DNA of 64,000 nucleotides from Paraburkholderia aromaticivorans (GCF_002278075.1 NZ_CP022990.1:248001-312000), one strand, 5' to 3'. Shown: positions 50,373 to 59,917, numbered from the stretch's first letter. Translations and numbers: made by a program. Notes: generated by a model from the sequence alone, not told the origin.

Positions 50373-51455
50373 TCAGTGCGAGGCGCGCGCGGCGATCAGC
50401 TTGCACGCATGCGGCGGCAGTTCCGCGAACACCGGCATGCCGAGCATGAGCCCCGGCGTTTCGCGCGGCGTGGTGGCGGCGGTCAGCGTGAAACCGGCGC
50501 AGTCAATGGTCGCTTCGAGCGACGCGCCCACGTCGCGGATGAACGTCACGGTGCCTTGCAGCCGGTTCGGGCCGGCGGCGTCGGACGCGGCTTTCACGCC
50601 CTTCACGCACACGTCTTCGGGGCGGATCAGCAGACGGATATCGCCGCTGGACGCCGGCACGCGCGCCGGTTGCGCGACGCTGATGCGCCGGCCGCCCGGC
50701 AGGCTCACGCCGCCCGCGCCGTCGTAGGTGACCGGCAGGATATTGCCGAGGCCGATAAAGTCGGCGACGAACTCGCTGACCGGATCGCGATAGATATCGA
50801 GCGGCTTGCCGACCTGGGCGATGCGGCCTTTCTCCATCACGACGATCTCGTCGGCCATCGTCATCGCTTCGCGCTGGTCGTGCGTGACCATGATGGTCGT
50901 GATACCCAGGCGCTGTTGCAGCAGGCGGATTTCCACCTGCATCGCCTCGCGCAGCTTGGCATCGAGCGCGGAGAGCGGCTCGTCGAGCAGCAGCAGTTTC
51001 GGTTGCGACGCGATCGCGCGCGCAATCGCCACGCGCTGGCGCTGGCCGCCGGAGAGTTGCGTGACCGGCCGGTTCGCCATGTGCGGCAACTGGATCAGTT
51101 CGAGCAATTCGGCCACGCGCCGCGTCTGCTGGTCTTTCGTGATCTTGCGCAGCTTCAGCGGATAGGCGACGTTTTGCGCGACCGTCATGTGCGGAAACAG
51201 CGCGAGCGACTGGAACACCATGCCGAAGTCGCGCTGGTTCGCGGGCAGCCGCGTGATGTCGCGTCCGGCGAACTGGATGCTGCCCGAGGTCGGCGTTTCG
51301 AGGCCGGCGATCATCCGCAGCAGCGTGGTCTTGCCGCAGCCGGACGGGCCTAGAAAGCACACCAGCTTGCCGTCGGGCACGCTCAGATCGACGCTGTCGA
51401 CGGCATGCGCCGCACCGAAGCGCCGGGTCACGGCCTGCAACGTTAAATGGGTCAT
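50373..51455 (-). CDS. ABC transporter ATPase, PotA/CysA type with TOBE domain
   Basis: This 360-residue ATPase has Walker A GPSGCGKTT, the signature LSGGQRQRVAIARA, Walker B LLLLDEP, and the switch histidine THDQREAM. A C-terminal TOBE domain (about 235-360) is typical of polyamine, opine, sulfate or iron importers. Four of the seven operon genes are of the matching Pot/Opp-like type (binding protein, two permeases, ATPase). The adjacent amino-acid binding protein and permeases lack an ATPase, so this one may serve both. The ATG at 51455 was chosen over one five codons earlier. Confidence 0.9.
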   Translation of the reverse strand: MTHLTLQAVTRRFGAAHAVDSVDLSVPDGKLVCFLGPSGCGKTTLLRMIAGLETPTSGSIQFAGRDITRLPANQRDFGMVFQSLALFPHMTVAQNVAYPLKLRKITKDQQTRRVAELLELIQLPHMANRPVTQLSGGQRQRVAIARAIASQPKLLLLDEPLSALDAKLREAMQVEIRLLQQRLGITTIMVTHDQREAMTMADEIVVMEKGRIAQVGKPLDIYRDPVSEFVADFIGLGNILPVTYDGAGGVSLPGGRRISVAQPARVPASSGDIRLLIRPEDVCVKGVKAASDAAGPNRLQGTVTFIRDVGASLEATIDCAGFTLTAATTPRETPGLMLGMPVFAELPPHACKLIAARASH

Positions 51456-51506
51456 CGGATGCTCCAGCAAGGGGTCGTCATGAGCGCGCGTGTTCGAAAG
51501 GTGAGG

Positions 51507-52400
51507 TCACAGCGCAACGCCTTCGTCGCCGATCAGCTTTTCGAGCAGCCAGATCAGCGCGAAATCGATCGCGACGACGAATACGGCGAAACAGAACACG
51601 GTCGGATCGAGCGACGACACCGTGCGGCTGTACAGCCACACCGGCAGCGTCATCGTGTCGATGCCGTAGAGGAAGAACGTCACCGTGAATTCGTTGAACG
51701 AGACGATGAACGCGAACAGCATGCCGGCGAGGATGCCGGGGCGCATCAGCGGCAGGATCACGTCGACGAGCGCGCGGCCGGGACTCGCGCCCATCACGCA
51801 GGCGGCCTCTTCGAACTCCGGCCCGATCGCGGCGACCGACGCAGCGCAGTTCTTCACGGTGAACGGTAGCGCCAGAATCACGTGCGCGATGATCAGGCGG
51901 AACACGCCGAGTTCGACCGGCAGCACGTTGAACACCAGCAGCAGCGACAGGCCGAGCATCACGAGCGGGTAGACGAGCGGCAACGCGACCAGTTGCTCGA
52001 CCGCGGGCTTGCCGCGGAAACGGTAGCGGCTCAATGCATACGCGGCGGGCACCGAGACGAGCGTAGCGATCACCATCGTCGAGAGCGCGACGATCAGGCT
52101 CGTGCTCAGGGCGGCGCCCATCGACAGCGAGTCGCTCGCGTCCGGCGACACGAAGCTGTGCCACGCCGCGCGATACCAGTGCAAGCCGTAGGCGTGCGGC
52201 GGGAATTCGAGTGTGTCGGCCGCGCTGAACGACATCGTGATCATTGTGAGGATCGGCAGCGCGGCGAGGAACAGAACGATCGCCGCGAGCAGGGCGGTGG
52301 CTTTGCCGAGCTGGCCGGGCATGGTGGTCGGCAGACGCGGTGCACGGGGCGGGCGCGGCTGCATGCGCGTGGTGTGCGCGGTTTGAATCGGCGTGCTCAT
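51507..52400 (-). CDS. ABC transporter permease (PotC-like)
   Basis: This 297-residue inner-membrane permease has six helices and a conserved EAA loop (EEAACVMGASPGRALVDVILPLM). It is of the PotC/spermidine-type family and pairs with the PotB-like permease encoded just upstream, with which it overlaps by 4 bp (ATGA). The N-terminus is Pro/Arg-rich (TRMQPRPPRAPRLPTT) and likely cytosolic. The ATG at 52400 follows from the overlap; the longer open frame upstream is a shadow of the neighbour. Confidence 0.9.
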   Translation of the reverse strand: MSTPIQTAHTTRMQPRPPRAPRLPTTMPGQLGKATALLAAIVLFLAALPILTMITMSFSAADTLEFPPHAYGLHWYRAAWHSFVSPDASDSLSMGAALSTSLIVALSTMVIATLVSVPAAYALSRYRFRGKPAVEQLVALPLVYPLVMLGLSLLLVFNVLPVELGVFRLIIAHVILALPFTVKNCAASVAAIGPEFEEAACVMGASPGRALVDVILPLMRPGILAGMLFAFIVSFNEFTVTFFLYGIDTMTLPVWLYSRTVSSLDPTVFCFAVFVVAIDFALIWLLEKLIGDEGVAL

Positions 52401-53350
52401 GCGTGCGGCTCCTCGGCGAGACGCTGCGTGCGGCGCACGAGGCGCTGCGACAAGGCCATCACGGTCAACGTGGCGACCATCAATACGACACCCGACGCGG
52501 ACGCCGCCGGCCAGTTCAGCAGCGGCGCGACCTGGTCGTGGACCAGCACGGCGAGCATCGGCACGCGTCGGCCGCCGAGCAGCAGCGGCACGGCGAACGC
52601 GCTCGCGTTGTAGGCGAACACGAGCAGCGCGCCGGACACGAGCCCGGGCATGGCGAGCGGCAACAACACGTGACGCAGCGTTTGCCAGCGTGTCGCGCCG
52701 AGCGTGGCGGCGGCTTCTTCGTAAGAGTTCGAGACCGCGCGCATCGCGCTCGACAGCGGCAGCACGGCGAGCGGGAACGCCGTCTGGATCAGACCGAGCA
52801 GCACGCCGTTTTCGCGGTACAGCCACATCAGCGGACGTTGCACGAGGCCGCTGCCGAGCAACGCGTGATTGAGCAGCCCGGCCGGACCGAGAATGATCAG
52901 CCAGCCATAACCTTGCAGCAGCAGATTGACGAGCAGCGGCAGCAGCACGCCGGCGAGCAGGAGGCGCCGGGCGAGCCGCGACTTGGTGCGCGCCATTGCC
53001 AGCGCGACCGGAATCGCCAGCAACACCGCGCAGATCATGCTTTGAAACGCGAGCTTCAACGTCAGCCACAACGACTTCATGAAATAGCCGTCGAGCAGGT
53101 CCGCGTAGTTTTGCAGCGTGAAGCCGCGCCACTCGTTGCCCTGCGTGCCGAAGCTCATGCGCAGCACGACCAGCGCCGCCGCGCCGAGGATGGCGAGAAA
53201 CAACAGGATCGGCGCGAGCAGCAGCCACGGCCGCGCTCTTTCCATGGCGGTGGCCGCGGGCGCGTCAGGCACGCCGGCGGTGCCGGCGTCCGGCATGGCG
53301 CCGGACGCCGCTGAAGCACGCCGGGAGAAGCGCGCGTGCATCGTGGTCAT
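52397..53350 (-). CDS. ABC transporter permease (PotB-like)
   Basis: This 317-residue permease has a hydrophilic N-terminus of about 40 residues, six helices and the EAA loop EEAAATLGATRWQTLRHVLLPLAMPG. It belongs to the PotB/spermidine-putrescine type. Its ATG at 53350 overlaps the stop of the upstream binding protein (ATGA), so translation is coupled. A longer start at 53383 would run into the binding protein gene. Confidence 0.9.
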   Translation of the reverse strand: MTTMHARFSRRASAASGAMPDAGTAGVPDAPAATAMERARPWLLLAPILLFLAILGAAALVVLRMSFGTQGNEWRGFTLQNYADLLDGYFMKSLWLTLKLAFQSMICAVLLAIPVALAMARTKSRLARRLLLAGVLLPLLVNLLLQGYGWLIILGPAGLLNHALLGSGLVQRPLMWLYRENGVLLGLIQTAFPLAVLPLSSAMRAVSNSYEEAAATLGATRWQTLRHVLLPLAMPGLVSGALLVFAYNASAFAVPLLLGGRRVPMLAVLVHDQVAPLLNWPAASASGVVLMVATLTVMALSQRLVRRTQRLAEEPHA

Positions 53351-54441
53351 GCCGAGAAGATTTCGGTGTATCGCTTGATCCACGCCGGCTGCACGACGGC
53401 GAGCGCCTTGTCGTCATGCAATACGGCTTTCTCGGCGATCTGCTGCGGACTCGGCACGAACGCGCGGCTCTCGGCGGGAATCACCGCCTTCGAATTGACC
53501 GGGCCGTTCAGCACGTCGGCGGCCATGCGGCCTTGCACGCCCGCGTCGAGCGAATGGTTGATGAAGGCATGGATCAGATCGCTGTCGCCCGGATGCGATT
53601 TGGGGATCACGGTGAACATCAACTGCGTGGCAAAGCCTTCCTTCATGCCGTAGGTCACGCCCATCTTGTACTCGGGCTTGCGGATCTGATCCGGGAAGAA
53701 CGCCGGCGAATAAATGCCGCCGATATCGAGCGAGCCGGTGCGGAACAGATCGGCCACCTGGTTCGGGTTCTCGCCGAGCGTCATCACCCGGTCTTTCAGC
53801 TGCATCAGTTTCTTGAAGCCGGGCTCGATGTTCTGCTGCGAGCCGCCGTTCATTTTCGCGGCGATGATCGCGAGGTCGACCGCTTCGGCCCATTCGGGCG
53901 GCGGCAGGAACAGGCGGCCGGCGTACTTGGGATCCCACAGTGCTTCGTACGACGCCGGCGCCGTCTTGACCGTCGACGTGTTGTAGATCAGCCCGTCCGA
54001 CCACAGCAGATAGCCGACGCCAAAGCCGTTCGCGCCCGTGCGGTATTGCGGCGCGACGTCTTTCAGATTCGGCAGTTTGTCCAGATCGGGCTTCACCAGC
54101 AGACCGGCGTCGCCGAGGCCGGCCGCGCCGACGCCCGCCAGCGTGATGACGTCATAGGTGGGGCGATCGCCCGCGGCCTTGACCTTGGCGACCATGCCGG
54201 AGGTGCCGTCGGCGCGGTCGGCGATCACCTTGGCGCCGGTTTTCGCCGTGAAGGTGGCGGCGATGTTGCGCAACGCGGCCGCGCCCGTGTCGTCCGACCA
54301 GGTCAGCAGACGCAGCGTCTTACCGCTGAAGTTGTGTTCCTGCGCGCGCAGATTGATGAACGGCATCGGCAAGGTGGATGCGGCGAGCGCCGCGCCAAGC
54401 GTCTTGATGGCCTGCCTTCTACCCCGTTTGATCTCTTGCAT
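53347..54441 (-). CDS. PotD-like ABC transporter substrate-binding protein, Tat-type signal
   Basis: This 364-residue binding protein of the SBP_bac_8/PotD family starts with MQEIKRGRRQAIKTLGAALAAS, a twin-arginine-like signal. It has the typical LRLLTWSDDTG start of the mature fold and motifs NGFGVGYLLWSDGLIYN and DIGGIYSPAFFPDQ. Homologues bind polyamines, opines or other small cations. It is the first gene of the seven-gene minus-strand operon and is divergent from a LysR regulator (525 bp away). The ligand is unknown. Confidence 0.88.
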   Translation of the reverse strand: MQEIKRGRRQAIKTLGAALAASTLPMPFINLRAQEHNFSGKTLRLLTWSDDTGAAALRNIAATFTAKTGAKVIADRADGTSGMVAKVKAAGDRPTYDVITLAGVGAAGLGDAGLLVKPDLDKLPNLKDVAPQYRTGANGFGVGYLLWSDGLIYNTSTVKTAPASYEALWDPKYAGRLFLPPPEWAEAVDLAIIAAKMNGGSQQNIEPGFKKLMQLKDRVMTLGENPNQVADLFRTGSLDIGGIYSPAFFPDQIRKPEYKMGVTYGMKEGFATQLMFTVIPKSHPGDSDLIHAFINHSLDAGVQGRMAADVLNGPVNSKAVIPAESRAFVPSPQQIAEKAVLHDDKALAVVQPAWIKRYTEIFSA

Positions 54442-54966
54442 GGCGGTCTCCTGTGTTGAACGCCTGTTGCCTGGTGAATTCGCTGTAACCGCCGCCATTG
54501 CAGCGCTCGTTCGCGTTGCCTGCTTGCGCTGCGTGTGGATGCACTCTAGGTTTGCCAAAATCCCTCAACAAACGAAATATGCGCATGGAGGGCATGACGT
54601 AATCTCATGCGGCGGCCGTCGCGCGAGCGGGCTAGCGCGCGCCGCTCAGACGGCGGGAGCGCCGGGGCAGTGGCGCATGCGGGTTAACGTCCATGTTTTA
54701 CCGGCGCTCCGCGATTGGATGGAGGTATGAGGAAAGCTCGGTTCTGGTGCGGTTGCGGACAGGTTTTGCCCTTTATCGGTGCGTGGCGGCTCCGCGGTCC
54801 GCAGGTCCGGCGGCGGCATGAGCCGAATGCATGAACCTTGGGCCGGCTACCGCTCGTGCGAGAAATCGTGATCGCGTATCCTATGGGCTCCAAAGACGTT
54901 TCGGCCCCGTGCGACGAGCCGTGCCGCGACGTCCGCCAATGACTTTTCCTGATCCCGGATACATCG
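54442..54966. promoter_or_regulatory. 525-bp divergent region between ABC operon and LysR gene
   Basis: The region probably holds promoters for both directions. An AT-rich part at 54548-54590 could include a LysR-type T-N11-A site, but none is convincing. A short open frame with a ribosome site (54727-54834, 35 codons) was judged not real. No other gene is seen. Confidence 0.4.
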
Positions 54967-55860
54967 ATGCGACGCCTTCCGCCGCTCAACGCGCTGCAGA
55001 TTTTCGAAACGGTGGCGCGGCATCGCAGTTTCACCCGCGCCGCCGACCACTTATGCCTGACGCAAGGCGCGGTGAGCCGGCAAATCATCGCGCTCGAGGA
55101 CTACTACAAGTTTCCGCTCTTCAAGCGCCATGCGAAAGGCCTGACGCTCACCGCCGAGGGTGAATTGCTGCTGCCGGCGGTGAAGGAGAGCTTCGCGCGC
55201 ATCGAGGAAATTTCGCTGCGGCTGACCCGGCAGCGCACGGACCTCGCGCTGAAAGTGCCGACCTGCGTGATGCGCTGGATGCTGCCGAAGATCATGCGCT
55301 TTCAGGCCGAGTATCCGGACCTGCACGTGCAGATCACGACCACGTGGCAGCACGACGTCGATTTCCAGCTCGAACCGTTCGACGCGGCGATCATCTACGG
55401 CTCGTCGCCCGGTGCGGACGTGCAGGCCGTGCCCCTGTTCGAGGAGCGTCTGACGCCTGTGTGCGCGCCCGATCTGTTGAGAGACAAGCCGCTCGCCGAA
55501 GTGGCCGACCTCGCGCGCCACACGCTGCTGCATCCGACGCGCGATCATCGCGACTGGAAGATGTGGCTCGCCAGAGTGGCCGAGGTGGATGGCGCGAGCG
55601 CGCCGCTCATCGACGCCGAGCACGGCCCGAGCTTCGACACGCTCGATATGGCGACCAACGCCGCGCTACAGGGCTTCGGTGTCGCGATCAGCGACCTCGC
55701 GCTGATCGACGAAGACGTGGCGGCCAAGCGCCTCGTGCGGCCGTTCGATACGGTGCTCAAGACCGGGTGGCGGTATTACTTCGTCTATCCGGATTCGGTC
55801 GCGCATCAGCAGAAGCTGAATCTGTTTCGCGACTGGATCGCGGCGCACTGGGAAGAATAG
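54967..55860 (+). CDS. LysR-family regulator, GcvA type
   Basis: This 297-residue regulator has the GcvA-type start MRRLPPLNALQIFETVARHRSFTRAADHLCLTQGAVSRQI, a strong helix-turn-helix, and a C-terminal effector-binding domain (about 92-295). It is divergent from the ABC importer operon, so it probably controls that operon in response to its substrate or a metabolite. Its stop lies 9 bp from the convergent chaA stop. Confidence 0.92.
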   Translation: MRRLPPLNALQIFETVARHRSFTRAADHLCLTQGAVSRQIIALEDYYKFPLFKRHAKGLTLTAEGELLLPAVKESFARIEEISLRLTRQRTDLALKVPTCVMRWMLPKIMRFQAEYPDLHVQITTTWQHDVDFQLEPFDAAIIYGSSPGADVQAVPLFEERLTPVCAPDLLRDKPLAEVADLARHTLLHPTRDHRDWKMWLARVAEVDGASAPLIDAEHGPSFDTLDMATNAALQGFGVAISDLALIDEDVAAKRLVRPFDTVLKTGWRYYFVYPDSVAHQQKLNLFRDWIAAHWEE

Positions 55861-55869
55861 CGCGCCACG

Positions 55870-56952
55870 TCAGGGCGCGAACGAGAGAAACAGATACGCC
55901 GCGAACAGCGACAGATGCACGGCGCCCTGCAAGATCGTCGTGCGGCCGCTGCTGAGCGTGAGCGTGCCGACAATCAGCGTCAGCACGAGCAGCACGGTTT
56001 CCTTGCCGTCGATCCCGAGTACGAGCGGCTGATCGGTGTACAGAAACACCCCGGCGACCGTCGGAATAGTCAGGCCGATACTGGCGAGCGCCGAGCCGAG
56101 CGCGAGATTCAGGCTGTTTTGCAAGCGATCGGCGCGGGCCGCGCGCACGGCGGCAAGCCCTTCGGGCAGCAGCACCAGCGCGGCAATCACAATGCCGACC
56201 ACGGCCGCCGGCGCGCCCGCATTCTGGACCGCGGTTTCGACCACCGGCGAGAGCACCTTGGCGAGCAACACCACCGCGACGAGGCACACCAGCAGCAGGC
56301 CGGCGGCCGCCAGCGCCTGGGCGGCGGTCGGCGGCGCGGCGTGGACGTTTTCATCCGGCGTGCCGGCGAGAAAATAATCGCGATGGCGCACGGTCTGCAC
56401 GAACACGAATACGCCGTACAGCACCAGCGACGACACCCCGGCGAACGCCAGCTGCGAAGACGACAGCAGCGGCCCCGCGCTGGTTGTCGTGTAGTTCGGC
56501 ATGACGAGCGTCAACACGGACAGCGAGGCGAGCACGGCCAGCGCCGCCGAGGCGCCGCGGCTTTGAAAATCCTGCTCGCGATGCCGCAGGCCGCCCACCA
56601 GCAGGCAAATCCCCACGATGCCATTGCAGACGATCATGACGGCGGCAAATACCGTGTCGCGCGCGAGGCCGGCTTTTTCCGGGCCGGACGTGAGCATGAC
56701 CGAGACGATCAGCGCCACTTCGATCACGGTGACGGCCACCGCCAGCACCAGTGTGCCGAACGGCTCGCCGACCCGATGCGCGACCACTTCCGCATGGTGC
56801 ACCGCCGTGAAGACCGCCGCGCACAGCGCCACGCCGACCAGCGCGAGCAGCAGGCCATTACCCGGCATGGCATACGCGATGCCGAGCACGATCCACGCGA
56901 TGAATGGCACGGCAAGGGTCCAGCGGGGCAGTACGGTCGCGGGCGTGGTCAT
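55870..56952 (-). CDS. chaA: Calcium/cation-proton antiporter ChaA
   Basis: This 360-residue inner-membrane exchanger has about eleven helices in two inverted halves. Each half carries the acidic exchange region of the CaCA family (LAVAVTVIEVALIVSVMLT and IAALVLLPEGLAAVRAARADRLQNSLNLALGSALASIGLTIP in parts). E. coli ChaA exports calcium, potassium and sodium for protons at high pH or salt. An AT-rich palindrome lies 115 bp upstream. The ATG at 56952 has AAGGAGGCC before it. It is monocistronic by position. Confidence 0.9.
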   Translation of the reverse strand: MTTPATVLPRWTLAVPFIAWIVLGIAYAMPGNGLLLALVGVALCAAVFTAVHHAEVVAHRVGEPFGTLVLAVAVTVIEVALIVSVMLTSGPEKAGLARDTVFAAVMIVCNGIVGICLLVGGLRHREQDFQSRGASAALAVLASLSVLTLVMPNYTTTSAGPLLSSSQLAFAGVSSLVLYGVFVFVQTVRHRDYFLAGTPDENVHAAPPTAAQALAAAGLLLVCLVAVVLLAKVLSPVVETAVQNAGAPAAVVGIVIAALVLLPEGLAAVRAARADRLQNSLNLALGSALASIGLTIPTVAGVFLYTDQPLVLGIDGKETVLLVLTLIVGTLTLSSGRTTILQGAVHLSLFAAYLFLSFAP

Positions 56953-57416
56953 TCGGGCCTCCTTTTTAGTGCTTGCGCTGGATCGTGCGTCGAACTCGGG
57001 ACGGCTTGCACCTTGCCCTGGAGTGCGTTCGAAGGCTCAGGTGATTTGTTAAGAAAATGTTCTAACGCTTTATATTATAAGGCTAATTGTCGCGAAACCG
57101 GCGCTTGAGTCGTCAGGGGTTCGACGACGGTGAGGTGGAGCGTCCGGCATTCTGAGAGCGCAAACGGCGACAGCCTATGAGGGGGATTGCATCACGCGGA
57201 AGTGCGTGGCCTGGCAAATGACGCTTGTCGCTCACGCGAGGCGAGCAGGACTTCGTGGTTTCGTCGGCGAAACGCGGCGGGAAGTGAGCAACTTCGATGT
57301 GCCGGACAAGTTCCGCGCGCGGCGCCCGCCAGAACGGCCGCGGGTCGAACTTTGGCGCCGGCGCTCCGTGACGGAGCACCGGCGCCCGGCCATGTCGTTA
57401 CAGCCGGTTCATCCGA
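56953..57416. other. 464-bp gap with a promoter-like palindrome and a strong hairpin
   Basis: GCTTTATATTATAAGGC (57067-57083) is a near-perfect AT-rich palindrome upstream of chaA and probably part of its promoter or operator. At 57354-57386 a long stem (GGCGCCGG-x-GCTCC / GGAGC-x-CCGGCGCC) with one mismatch lies 31 bp after the BON gene's stop on the minus strand. It is a probable transcript end, though it lacks a T-run. No gene is seen between them. Confidence 0.5.
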
Positions 57417-57770
57417 TTACTGGCCGACCGAACGAATCGTCAGGGCGTTCTTGACCGACGTCACGCCGGCCACGCCTTGCGCCGCCTGGGTGGCGATGTC
57501 GATCTGTTGCTGCTCGGGGACGGAGCCGGCGAGCGTCACGGCACCGCCTCGCGCGCGCACGGTGATGTTCGCCACGCTCAGGCCCTTGGTCTTGGCCAAC
57601 ACGCCACGGACTTTACGACCCAGGGCGCGGTCGGCCGCCTTGACCTGCTTGGCCGTCGGCGCCGATGCCGCAGCCGGGGCTGCCGCATCGCTGCTTTGCG
57701 CATAGGCATTGAGGGACGCGAGAACGATCAGCGCGCTGCCGATCATCTTGATTGCCGGAAATGCTTTCAT
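57417..57770 (-). CDS. Periplasmic BON-domain protein
   Basis: This 117-residue protein has a Sec signal (cleavage after AYAQ, near residue 24), an Ala-rich spacer and one BON domain (about 45-113). The domain has ITVRARGGAVTLAGSVPEQQQIDIATQAAQGVAGVTSVKNAL, in which the Gly-Val-x-x-Val core is typical. BON domains bind phospholipids or membranes and occur in OsmY-like stress proteins. The ATG at 57770 precedes the signal. Family members of this size are common in Burkholderia under osmotic or envelope stress control. Confidence 0.85.
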   Translation of the reverse strand: MKAFPAIKMIGSALIVLASLNAYAQSSDAAAPAAASAPTAKQVKAADRALGRKVRGVLAKTKGLSVANITVRARGGAVTLAGSVPEQQQIDIATQAAQGVAGVTSVKNALTIRSVGQ

Positions 57771-58191
57771 TCAACTCTCTCCTATTGTCATGAGTACTAC
57801 GCCCCCGAAATGGGACGGTGCGCTACACCAGCAGGTACATCGGGATCAAATCTGAATGGAACGGTGCTGCGGATCGTGCGGATGCTTTCCATCTGTACGC
57901 TGATTCGGGCGGGCCGAAACACACGCGAGCCGGCAAAGGCTGTCCTGCGGGCCGGAAACACACGATACTCCAATTAGTGCCATGGTGATGGCGACGCGGT
58001 GCGCAAGTGAGGTTTTGCTACAACGATTCGGCCGATGAAAACCGACTGATGGCGTCGTACCGCTCGATATCAGGCGCGCAGAGCGGTATTTGCTCTGATA
58101 ACCGGCCGACCGGGCCGACACCCGCAGCGCATCTCGCTTGCGCCGCTTTCGAATCTCGCGCCCCCTGTGCTTCAAAAACAAGGCCTGCCGC
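57771..58191. other. 421-bp divergent gap with a 17-bp direct repeat
   Basis: GCGGGCCGAAACACACG (57909-57925) recurs at 57947-57964 with one extra G, 38 bp apart. No gene or hairpin of note is seen. The gap is more AT-rich at 57780-57800 (BON promoter side) and 58015-58030. Confidence 0.4.
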
Positions 58192-58839
58192 ATGCGCAAT
58201 CAGCAACTCCCTATCGTGCCATTGGTTCGTGACGATTTACCGCTCGATACCGTCGAGCTCGCGCGTTTCATGGTCGGCAAATATCTGGTGCACGATCTGC
58301 CGCAAGGGCGCATGAGCGGGCGAATCGTCGAAACCGAGGCTTATCCCGTCGGCGATTCGACAAGCCATGCATTCATCGGCCGGCGTCCGTATAACCGCTC
58401 GCTGTTTCTCGCCCGCGGTCACGCGTATGTACGGCTGACCTACGGGCTCTCGTACATGCTCAATATGTCCGCCGAGGCGGAGGAGGTGGGCGCGGGCATT
58501 CTGTTTCGCGCGATCGAGCCGCTCGAAGGCCTGCCGCTGATGGAAGTGCGGCGCCCCGGTGTGCCGCTGCGCGATCTCGCGCGCGGGCCCGGCCGCCTCA
58601 CCATGGCGCTCGGCATCGGCCAGGCGTTCGACGGGCTCGATCTGTGCAGAGGGCGCGGTCTGTGGATCGGCGTGGTGGAGCGAGGCGACCTGCCGGTGGG
58701 CGTGACGACGCGCATTGGCCTGTCGCGCGAAATGCACCGGCCGCTGCGGTTTTTCGAACCCGGCAGCGCTTTTGTCAGCGGACCCAGAAAGCTTTTGTCG
58801 ACGCCCCAATCCGGTGCGCGCAAAGAGGCGTCGATTTGA
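58192..58839 (+). CDS. 3-methyladenine DNA glycosylase (AAG/Mpg family)
   Basis: This 215-residue DNA repair enzyme excises 3-methyladenine, hypoxanthine and related lesions. It has the AAG-family order [32 protein letters not shown] with the catalytic glutamate, [24 protein letters not shown], and [11 protein letters not shown]. The length is normal (about 200-215). The ATG at 58192 lies just before the conserved fold; the frame is open to 58138. It is monocistronic by position. Confidence 0.92.
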   Translation: MRNQQLPIVPLVRDDLPLDTVELARFMVGKYLVHDLPQGRMSGRIVETEAYPVGDSTSHAFIGRRPYNRSLFLARGHAYVRLTYGLSYMLNMSAEAEEVGAGILFRAIEPLEGLPLMEVRRPGVPLRDLARGPGRLTMALGIGQAFDGLDLCRGRGLWIGVVERGDLPVGVTTRIGLSREMHRPLRFFEPGSAFVSGPRKLLSTPQSGARKEASI

Positions 58840-59114
58840 CCTGCGCCAGCACGCCTGGCGGCAAAACGTACTCATATCAGACGTATTTTTGAAACGTCAG
58901 ACACGAACGGTTACGATCCCGACAATTATTACGCCGTCCATGCGGCATGGGTCGAAATCCCCCGTAAATTCCGGATCATTATTGCGAATGCGACAATTAT
59001 TTGTCTCGAAATAAAGGGTTTTCCCTTGATGATCTGGTGACTAGACTAAAACGACTCGCTGCTCACATGGTGTGTCGGCGACGCAAATAAAACCATGTCT
59101 GGAGGTAAGTCATC

Positions 59115-59459
59115 ATGAAATCGCTCATCAAGGCAGTCGCCCTTGCCGCAGTGCTCGCCGCGCCGGCGGCATCGTTCGCTCAGGCGAGCCAGCAGCCTGT
59201 CACGCGTGCGGAAGTTCGTCAGGATCTGATCCAGATGGAGCAGGCCGGCTATAACCCGGCCACGTCCAATGATTCGACGTATCCGGCCGATGCTCAGGCG
59301 GCTGAACATCGCATCCAGGCGCAGAACCCGGCGATCGCGCAGAACCAGGAGCCGGTCGCCGATACGAGCGGCTACGGCGGTGCGGCGAATGGTTCGTCGC
59401 AAGCCGGTGGCGTGGTCCAGCCGATGTCGGGCCCGCGTGCGGTGTATTTCGGCAATTGA
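59115..59459 (+). CDS. DUF4148 periplasmic protein
   Basis: This 114-residue protein has a Sec signal (cleavage after SFA, about residue 22) and then the DUF4148 core VTRAEVRQDLIQMEQAGYNPA, which is specific for Burkholderia and relatives. The rest is Gln/Ala/Gly-rich and disordered. The function is unknown; this genus has many paralogues. A good ribosome site GGAGG lies 9 bp before the ATG, in an AT-rich leader that has CGACAATTATT twice (58920 and 58991). Confidence 0.92.
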   Translation: MKSLIKAVALAAVLAAPAASFAQASQQPVTRAEVRQDLIQMEQAGYNPATSNDSTYPADAQAAEHRIQAQNPAIAQNQEPVADTSGYGGAANGSSQAGGVVQPMSGPRAVYFGN

Positions 59460-59917
59460 TGCTGTCCGCTATGCCAGCCGTTCAGCGCAGGCGCGTTCAG
59501 GCTCTGAGATGGGCCTGAACGGTGGGTTCTCCCGGCCGAACGGTGGTTGAACGTCGCGAACGTTGCACCGGGACAGGCAAGATTCGTGTCGATCGGAATG
59601 TGCTTCGATTGAAGGGCTTTCCGCTTCGCAATAACTGTCAGACACCGTGACTCGTAACCGGATCAAGCGGTGACTGCGGCAGTATTAGTGTGCGCACGGG
59701 TGCGCGCGCCGACTGGCGCGGCACTCACGGCGCTAGAAGTAAGCGAATGTGCATGCGAAGCGCATCAAAAGCGGCGCGAACGCTATCGCACCGCTGCGCC
59801 GCGCAACCCGCGGCACACGCCATTCAAGGAACCTCCGCTGCCGTCAGGTAGCTTCGCCCAACCGTTTCATCGATTGGGTTTTTTTTGCGCATTCGGCAGC
59901 GGGGCGTGCGCCGCGCG
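59460..59917. other. 458-bp gap with hairpins and an unassigned plus-strand terminator
   Basis: A hairpin GTTCAGGC / GCCTGAAC (59495-59520) lies 35 bp after the DUF4148 stop and may end its transcript. At 59857-59886 a stem of CCCAAcCG / CGaTTGGG (one mismatch) is followed by eight T on the plus strand, a terminator-like site nearly 400 bp from any plus-strand gene. No gene is seen between them. Confidence 0.5.
59857..59886 (+). terminator. Orphan plus-strand intrinsic terminator
   Basis: An 8-bp stem with one mismatch and a run of eight T reads rightward. The nearest upstream plus-strand gene (DUF4148) ends almost 400 bp before and has its own hairpin. It could end a small RNA or a read-through transcript. 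Confidence 0.45.

Noticed and set aside
54727..54834. A 35-codon ORF with GGAGG directly before its ATG
   Set aside because: The ribosome site is too close to the ATG and the peptide has no feature of note.
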